From: JADGHX01 sp035760965
GTDB lineage: Bacteria > Pseudomonadota > Gammaproteobacteria > Steroidobacterales > Steroidobacteraceae
Reading direction: 5' to 3'
DNA: 52,094 nt
Assembly: GCA_035760965.1 (NCBI GenBank)
Contig: DASTRY010000092.1
Coordinates: 1 to 52,094 of the forward strand
Part shown: in pieces, positions 47,888 through 52,094 of the stretch
Numbering within the stretch: the first letter of the stretch is position 1
How the letters are laid out: the number at the start of each line of letters is the position of its first letter
Notes under the pieces: generated by a model
Told to the model about the DNA's origin: nothing
What the model saw: only the letters and a program-made list of their open reading frames with translations
The model's database searches: none
Translations under genes and position numbers: made by a program

Positions 47888-50800
47888 ATGAAGCCGCACG
47901 CGCCCGCCATCCACCCGTTCATGGGCCACAGCACCATGGACACGCTGCTGCGCGGGATCGACTGGGCCCAGACCTCGATCGGCACGCCGGACACGTGGCC
48001 CGGCACGTGGCGCGCGGCCGTTCGCATGGCGCTCGACTCGTTCGCGCCGATGGTGCTGCTGCTCGGCGAAGAAATGCTGATGGTCTACAACGACGCGTGC
48101 ATACCGGTCGTCGGCGGCAAGCATCCGCGCTGTCTCGGCAAGGCGGCGGCGACGGAGTGGCCGGAGATCTGGGTCGGCATCATCGAGCCGATGGTGAAGC
48201 ACGTGCTCACGACGGGCGAGCCCGCGGGGTCGGACGATCTGTTCCTGCCGCTCGAGCGCCACGGGTATCCCGAAGAAACGCACATGTCGTTCGGCATGAG
48301 CGCCGTGCGCGAGGACGACGGCAAGATCAGCGCACTGCTCGTCACCCTGCGCGAGACCACCGAGCGCGTGCTCGTCGCACGGCTCGTGCAGTGTCTCGAT
48401 GCGCTGTCGACGCGGTGCTTTCCCGCGGAAACCCCCGAGGAAGCGTGCGCCATCGGAGCGCAGGTACTGGAACGCTATCTGCGCGACTTTCCATTCACGC
48501 TGATGTACCTCGTCGATGCGGATGGGCGGCATGCGCGGCTCGCGGCGTACTCCGGTCTCACGGAGGCCGTCGCGGAGATCGCGCCGCCGGTCATCGGGCT
48601 CGGCGACATCGCCGAGTCGGGCATGTGGGAAGTCGCACGCGTCGTGCGCTCGCAAGTGGCCGCCGAAACCGCGGGCACCCGAGAGCGCATCGTGCACCAT
48701 CTGCGCGACCCGGGCTTTGCGTCGCACTTGGTCGTCAGCGTGCCGCTCGCCGACCCGGGCGGTGGTGTCGGCGGCGTGCTCGTGACCGGCACGAATCCGA
48801 TGCGCCCGCCGGGCGACGGCCGCAAGCTGGCGCAGGCGGTGGCCGCGCGACTCACCACCGCCATCGCGAACGCGAAGGTGAAACAGCAGGAGCGCGCGCG
48901 GGTCGAGGCGCTCGCGGAGCTCGATCGCGCGAAAACCCTGTTCCTGAGCGATGTCAGTCACGAGTTCCGCACGCCGCTCACGCTGCTCCTGAGCCCTCTC
49001 GACGAAGTGCTGTCGCGCCGGCAGCTCCCGAGCGCAGATCGCGAGCTGCTGCAGACCTCGCGACGCGCGGCGACACGTCTGCTGAAGCTCGTGCAATCAC
49101 TGCTCGATTTCTCGCGCGTCGAAGCGGGTCGCATCCAGGTGGCGTTCGAGCCCACCGATCTCGGCACGCTGACGGCGGACCTGGCCAGCCTTTTTCGCTC
49201 GACGTTCGAGCGCGCCAAGATCCGGCTCGTCGTCGATTCGCCGCCGCTCGCGGAGCCCGTCTACGTCGATCGCGACATGTGGGAGAAGATCGTGCTGAAT
49301 CTTCTCTCGAACGCCTTCAAGTTCACGCTCGCGGGAGAGGTGAGCGTCAAGCTCGCCACGCAGAACGACTGGGTCGTGCTCGAAGTGCGCGACACGGGCA
49401 GCGGCATCGCTGCGGACGATCTGCCTCATGTGTTCGAGCGGTTCCGCCGCGGCCGCACCGAGCGCGCGCGATCGGCCGAAGGGTCGGGCATCGGGCTCTC
49501 GCTGGTGCAGGAGCTCGTGAAGCTCCATCGTGGCGAGATCGCGCTTGCGAGCGAGGTCGACAAGGGTACGACGTTCACCGTCCACCTCCGGCGCGGCACG
49601 AAGCATCTGCCCGCGGAGCACATCCGCGTTGCGACTCACAAGAGCGTCGCGTCGGGCGCCGCGCCGTACATCGAAGAGGTCTCGGGCTGGCTGGGCGATG
49701 CGGATGACGCCGAGCGCGCCCCGCTCTCCGGCAAGGCGAAGCCGGGCTCTGCGAAGCGCGTCGCCGTCGCGTCGCCGGACGGTAACGACCGCATTCTCGT
49801 GGTCGATGACAACGCCGACATGCGTCGCTACTTGAAGCGCATCCTGCAGGAGCATTGGCGAGTGGAGACCGCCGCGGACGGGATGCTCGCCTTGACGCGC
49901 ATCCGCAAGTCCCGGCCCGATCTGCTCATCGCCGACTTGATGATGCCGGGACTCGACGGCCTCTCGCTCCTGCGCGCCCTCCGCGAGGACCCGGCGCATG
50001 CCGACCTGCCGGTGATGGTGCTCTCCGCGCGTGCGAACGAAGACGCGTCGATCGATGCGCTCACGGGCGGCGCGGACGACCATCTGCCGAAGCCGTTTTC
50101 CGCGCGCGAGCTGATCGCGCGGGTCGCCGTTCAGCTCGCCCGCGCCCGCTTGCGTGCGGCCGAGCGCACGGCGCGCGAGGTCGCCGAGCAGACGTCCTTC
50201 CTCAAGGACGAGCTCGTGACGATGCTCTCGAGTGCGCTGCGCAATCCACTCAACGTGATGCTGAACGCGCTTGCGCTGCTCAAGGATCAGAGCTTCAGCG
50301 GCGAGGAGGCGCGTCGGGCGCTCGATCTCATCCGCGCGAGCACGCGCGAGCAGCACCGTTTGATCGACGAGGTGCACGATGTCTCGTGCATCGCCGCCGG
50401 TTGCTTCGATGTCGAGGCGCAGCGCATCGATTCGCTCGCGGCGCTCGTGAACGGCGAGCTCGACGCGATCCGGCCGCTCGCCGCCGCCAAGCGCGTGCGC
50501 CTCGAGTCGTTCATCGACTCGGGCGCCGGGCCGCTCGAGGGTGATGCGCGCCGGCTGCGGCAAGTCGTTCACAATCTACTGGCGCATGCGCTGGCGAGCA
50601 CGGCTGCCGGCGGCAACGTGTTGGTCGAGTGCCACGGGCGGCACGATCACGTGGAGCTGGTCGTGCGCGACAACGGCATGGGCATTGCGGCGGACACTCT
50701 GCCGCACGTGTTCGACCCGCTCTGGCAGATGCACCATGCACGCGCGGACGTCGCGCGCACGGCCGGCGTCTGGCTCGGGCTCGCGGTGATCCACCGCATC

Positions 50801-50965
50801 GTCGAGCTGCACGGCGGCCGCATCGTCGCCTCGAGCGACGGGCAGAGCATGGGCGCCGTCTTCACCGTGCGCTTGCCGCTCGCCGTGCCGCGCCCGGAAC
50901 TCGAGCGCGCAGCATCCATCGAAAAGGCGGCGTCATTGCGTGCCATCGAAAAGGGGATCTCATGA
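47888..50965 (+). CDS. Hybrid histidine kinase: PAS-GAF-HK-REC plus degenerate second HK module
   Basis: 1025 residues, no membrane helix, so cytoplasmic. A PAS-type N-domain (WPGTWRAAVRMALDSFAPMVLLLG; GKHPRCLGK) spans 20-165, GAF-like 170-330, HisKA 345-412 with LSDVSHEFRTPL (His358), ATPase 455-570 (NLLSNAFKFT; DTGSGIA; GSGIGLS), REC 634-750 with Asp683 in IADLMMPG. A second DHp/ATPase pair follows at 770-1005: LSSALRNPL has Ser782 where His should be, and the N box reads NLLAHALAST with His900 in place of the Mg-binding Asn. That module cannot autophosphorylate normally. Stop overlaps the next start by ATGA. Confidence 0.92.
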   Translation: MKPHAPAIHPFMGHSTMDTLLRGIDWAQTSIGTPDTWPGTWRAAVRMALDSFAPMVLLLGEEMLMVYNDACIPVVGGKHPRCLGKAAATEWPEIWVGIIEPMVKHVLTTGEPAGSDDLFLPLERHGYPEETHMSFGMSAVREDDGKISALLVTLRETTERVLVARLVQCLDALSTRCFPAETPEEACAIGAQVLERYLRDFPFTLMYLVDADGRHARLAAYSGLTEAVAEIAPPVIGLGDIAESGMWEVARVVRSQVAAETAGTRERIVHHLRDPGFASHLVVSVPLADPGGGVGGVLVTGTNPMRPPGDGRKLAQAVAARLTTAIANAKVKQQERARVEALAELDRAKTLFLSDVSHEFRTPLTLLLSPLDEVLSRRQLPSADRELLQTSRRAATRLLKLVQSLLDFSRVEAGRIQVAFEPTDLGTLTADLASLFRSTFERAKIRLVVDSPPLAEPVYVDRDMWEKIVLNLLSNAFKFTLAGEVSVKLATQNDWVVLEVRDTGSGIAADDLPHVFERFRRGRTERARSAEGSGIGLSLVQELVKLHRGEIALASEVDKGTTFTVHLRRGTKHLPAEHIRVATHKSVASGAAPYIEEVSGWLGDADDAERAPLSGKAKPGSAKRVAVASPDGNDRILVVDDNADMRRYLKRILQEHWRVETAADGMLALTRIRKSRPDLLIADLMMPGLDGLSLLRALREDPAHADLPVMVLSARANEDASIDALTGGADDHLPKPFSARELIARVAVQLARARLRAAERTAREVAEQTSFLKDELVTMLSSALRNPLNVMLNALALLKDQSFSGEEARRALDLIRASTREQHRLIDEVHDVSCIAAGCFDVEAQRIDSLAALVNGELDAIRPLAAAKRVRLESFIDSGAGPLEGDARRLRQVVHNLLAHALASTAAGGNVLVECHGRHDHVELVVRDNGMGIAADTLPHVFDPLWQMHHARADVARTAGVWLGLAVIHRIVELHGGRIVASSDGQSMGAVFTVRLPLAVPRPELERAASIEKAASLRAIEKGIS

Positions 50966-51804
50966 AAGTCGTGACCGCGGACCAGGTCCGCAAGGCCGAG
51001 CAGCTGCGTTCCCTGCATCGTGGGCCGTTGCTGCTGCTCCCGAATGCCTGGGATGCGTTGAGCGCGAAGATTTTCGAGGAAGTCGGCTTCAACGCCATCG
51101 CGACGACGAGCGCCGGGGTCTCGTGGGCGCTCGGATACGCCGACGGGGAAAACGTGCCGTGGCACGAGCTCATCGAGGTGATCGAGCACGTGACGGACGT
51201 GGTGCGGCTGCCCGTCACCGTCGACATCGAAGGCGGCTTCAGCAGCACGACGCCCGATTTGATGTTTCGCATCGAAGAGCTGATCGGCGCCGGCGCCTGC
51301 GGGATCAATCTCGAGGACGGTCTCGATCACGGCGCGAGCTTGCGCAGTATCGAGGAGGCGTGCGAGCGCATCGACGCTGCGCGCCGCGCGGCCACGCGTG
51401 CCGGACTCGGGCTCGTGATCAACGCGCGCACCGACGTGTTCCTGCGAAGCGGCAACAGCCCGGATCGACTCCCCGAAGCCATCGAGCGCTGCAAGGCCTA
51501 TCTGGCCGCGGGCGCCGACTGCGTGTATCCGATCGGCCTCAGCGATCTTTCGCTGATCAGCAAGCTCGTGACGGAGCTGAAGGCGCCGGTGAACATTCAC
51601 GGCCGCCGCGGCGCGCCGACGCTCGCCGAGCTGCAAGCCGTCGGCGTCGCGCGTGTGAGCACGGCCACCACCCCGGCGGTGTTCGTGGCGGGCGCCCTCG
51701 AGGACGCGATGAAAAAGCTGATCCAAACCGGATCGTTCGACCACTTCACGTCGTCGTTCGATTACATGCGATTGCAGAAGCTGTTCACGCCGGCGGGGAA
51801 GTAG
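50962..51804 (+). CDS. Isocitrate lyase/phosphoenolpyruvate mutase family protein
   Basis: 280 residues from ATG 50962 after AAGGGG, overlapping the kinase stop by 4 bp. PNAWDALSAKIFEEVGFNAIATTSAGVSWALGYADGENVP, VTVDIEGGFS, GACGINLEDG and GLGLVINARTDVFL show the barrel and Mg2+-binding acidic residues of the PEP mutase/ICL superfamily. True isocitrate lyases are longer with a KKCGH catalytic loop, which is lacking, so a methylisocitrate-type lyase or oxaloacetate/phosphonate enzyme is more likely; the reaction is unassigned. Its coupling to a sensor kinase is unusual. Confidence 0.87.
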   Translation: MKVVTADQVRKAEQLRSLHRGPLLLLPNAWDALSAKIFEEVGFNAIATTSAGVSWALGYADGENVPWHELIEVIEHVTDVVRLPVTVDIEGGFSSTTPDLMFRIEELIGAGACGINLEDGLDHGASLRSIEEACERIDAARRAATRAGLGLVINARTDVFLRSGNSPDRLPEAIERCKAYLAAGADCVYPIGLSDLSLISKLVTELKAPVNIHGRRGAPTLAELQAVGVARVSTATTPAVFVAGALEDAMKKLIQTGSFDHFTSSFDYMRLQKLFTPAGK

Positions 51805-51929
51805 GGGGATGATGCGCGCGGAGGAGGGAGTGACGAGGGGTGGTGTGTAGGCGCTCGCCACGATGCGCGCATCGAACCGTTGTCGGCCGATGTCTGCTCG
51901 CTCGCGGCGACTGAGGAGCCGCATCGCGA

Positions 51930-52094
51930 TTAGCTCGGTGACGCTGCGGGCTGCGTTCCCGCGGGAACGTCCTGCGCTCGGCGCCACTTCGCGAGCAGGC
52001 TCTCGACGGCGAGACTGTAATCCATGTGCTCCCCGCGCCAGCGGGTGGTCGCAGTCGTCTTGTCGATGCGGATGTCGCTTTCCGCGTGCTGACT
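51930..52094 (-). CDS. C-terminal fragment, probable HNH endonuclease/DUF222-type protein
   Basis: 54 residues ending at TAA 51930-51932, open at the window edge. The tail contains IRIDKTTATTRWRGEHMDYSLAVESLL, like the end of DUF222/HNH proteins (TRWxGExMDY..AV..L). It then runs into a Pro/Ala-rich terminus (AGTQPAASPS). The catalytic HNH portion lies outside, so the call is tentative. Nothing notable sits in the 125 bases before it. Confidence 0.5.
   Translation of the reverse strand, partial: SQHAESDIRIDKTTATTRWRGEHMDYSLAVESLLAKWRRAQDVPAGTQPAASPS

Noticed and set aside
46990..49707. 905-codon plus-strand open frame
   Set aside because: It runs out of frame through two better supported genes (unrecognised protein and hybrid kinase) and is Arg-rich noise.
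1..52094. Mobile island, prophage, CRISPR, rRNA or tRNA
   Set aside because: No integrase, transposase, phage gene, regularly spaced repeats or tRNA-like T-loop was seen; composition looks uniform.

Overview
The window is high-GC (about two thirds G+C), densely coded bacterial chromosome. Ordinary ATG/GTG starts, GGAGG-type ribosome sites and the gene types present (TonB-dependent receptor, FecI/FecR pair, PBP7-type D,D-endopeptidase, AcvB/VirJ protein, PiuC hydroxylase) point to a Gram-negative proteobacterium. My guess is a gammaproteobacterium of the Steroidobacterales/Xanthomonadales/Nevskiales kind, but this is inference from gene style and not a placement. I found no tRNA, rRNA, CRISPR array, integrase or transposase, so this looks like free-living chromosome and not an island.

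Layout. 1-9 kb holds small metabolic genes in short divergent and convergent units: a cut-off thioredoxin, a Tat-exported FAD oxidase, a CcdC-like membrane protein, an acyl-CoA ligase, an O-methyltransferase, two alpha/beta hydrolases, a DUF1203 protein, PBP7 and a PmtA-like lipid methyltransferase. 9-16 kb has an FKBP isomerase, lactate permease, a 2OG-type oxygenase, an FMN reductase, a WbuC-like cupin and a GFA-domain protein divergent from a YafY/WYL regulator, with a perfect palindrome between them. 16-20 kb carries a MarR regulator, a CPA1 Na+/H+ antiporter and an ECF sigma/FecR pair. 20-25 kb has an exported MDR oxidoreductase, a lipoprotein made of three tandem SnoaL-like domains and a ThDP enzyme. 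25-31 kb is a signalling block: TPR-GGDEF cyclase, PAS-PAS chemoreceptor, NarX/NarL-like two-component pair. 31-34 kb has a dehydrogenase, an HbpS/GlcG protein and a DUF3037/HipA-like kinase pair.

34-40 kb is one tightly packed minus-strand operon: catecholate-type TonB receptor, PiuC, PepSY membrane protein, DUF2271, DUF4198 and ApbE. A Fur-box-like site sits inside its promoter. The set reads as an iron-starvation operon coupling siderophore uptake to a periplasmic, ApbE-flavinylated redox module. The DUF2271 protein carries an ApbE-type acceptor motif (DGVTGPT).

40-45 kb contains a Tat-exported aldo/keto reductase, an APC permease and an MHS-family transporter overlapping by 4 bp, and the frameshifted remnant of a phospholipase-D/cardiolipin-synthase gene. 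45-52 kb has a DUF1348 protein, AcvB with two VirJ-like domains, an unrecognised protein, a 1025-residue hybrid histidine kinase with a second, degenerate kinase module at its C-terminus, a translationally coupled isocitrate lyase/PEP mutase family protein, and the tail of a probable HNH endonuclease.
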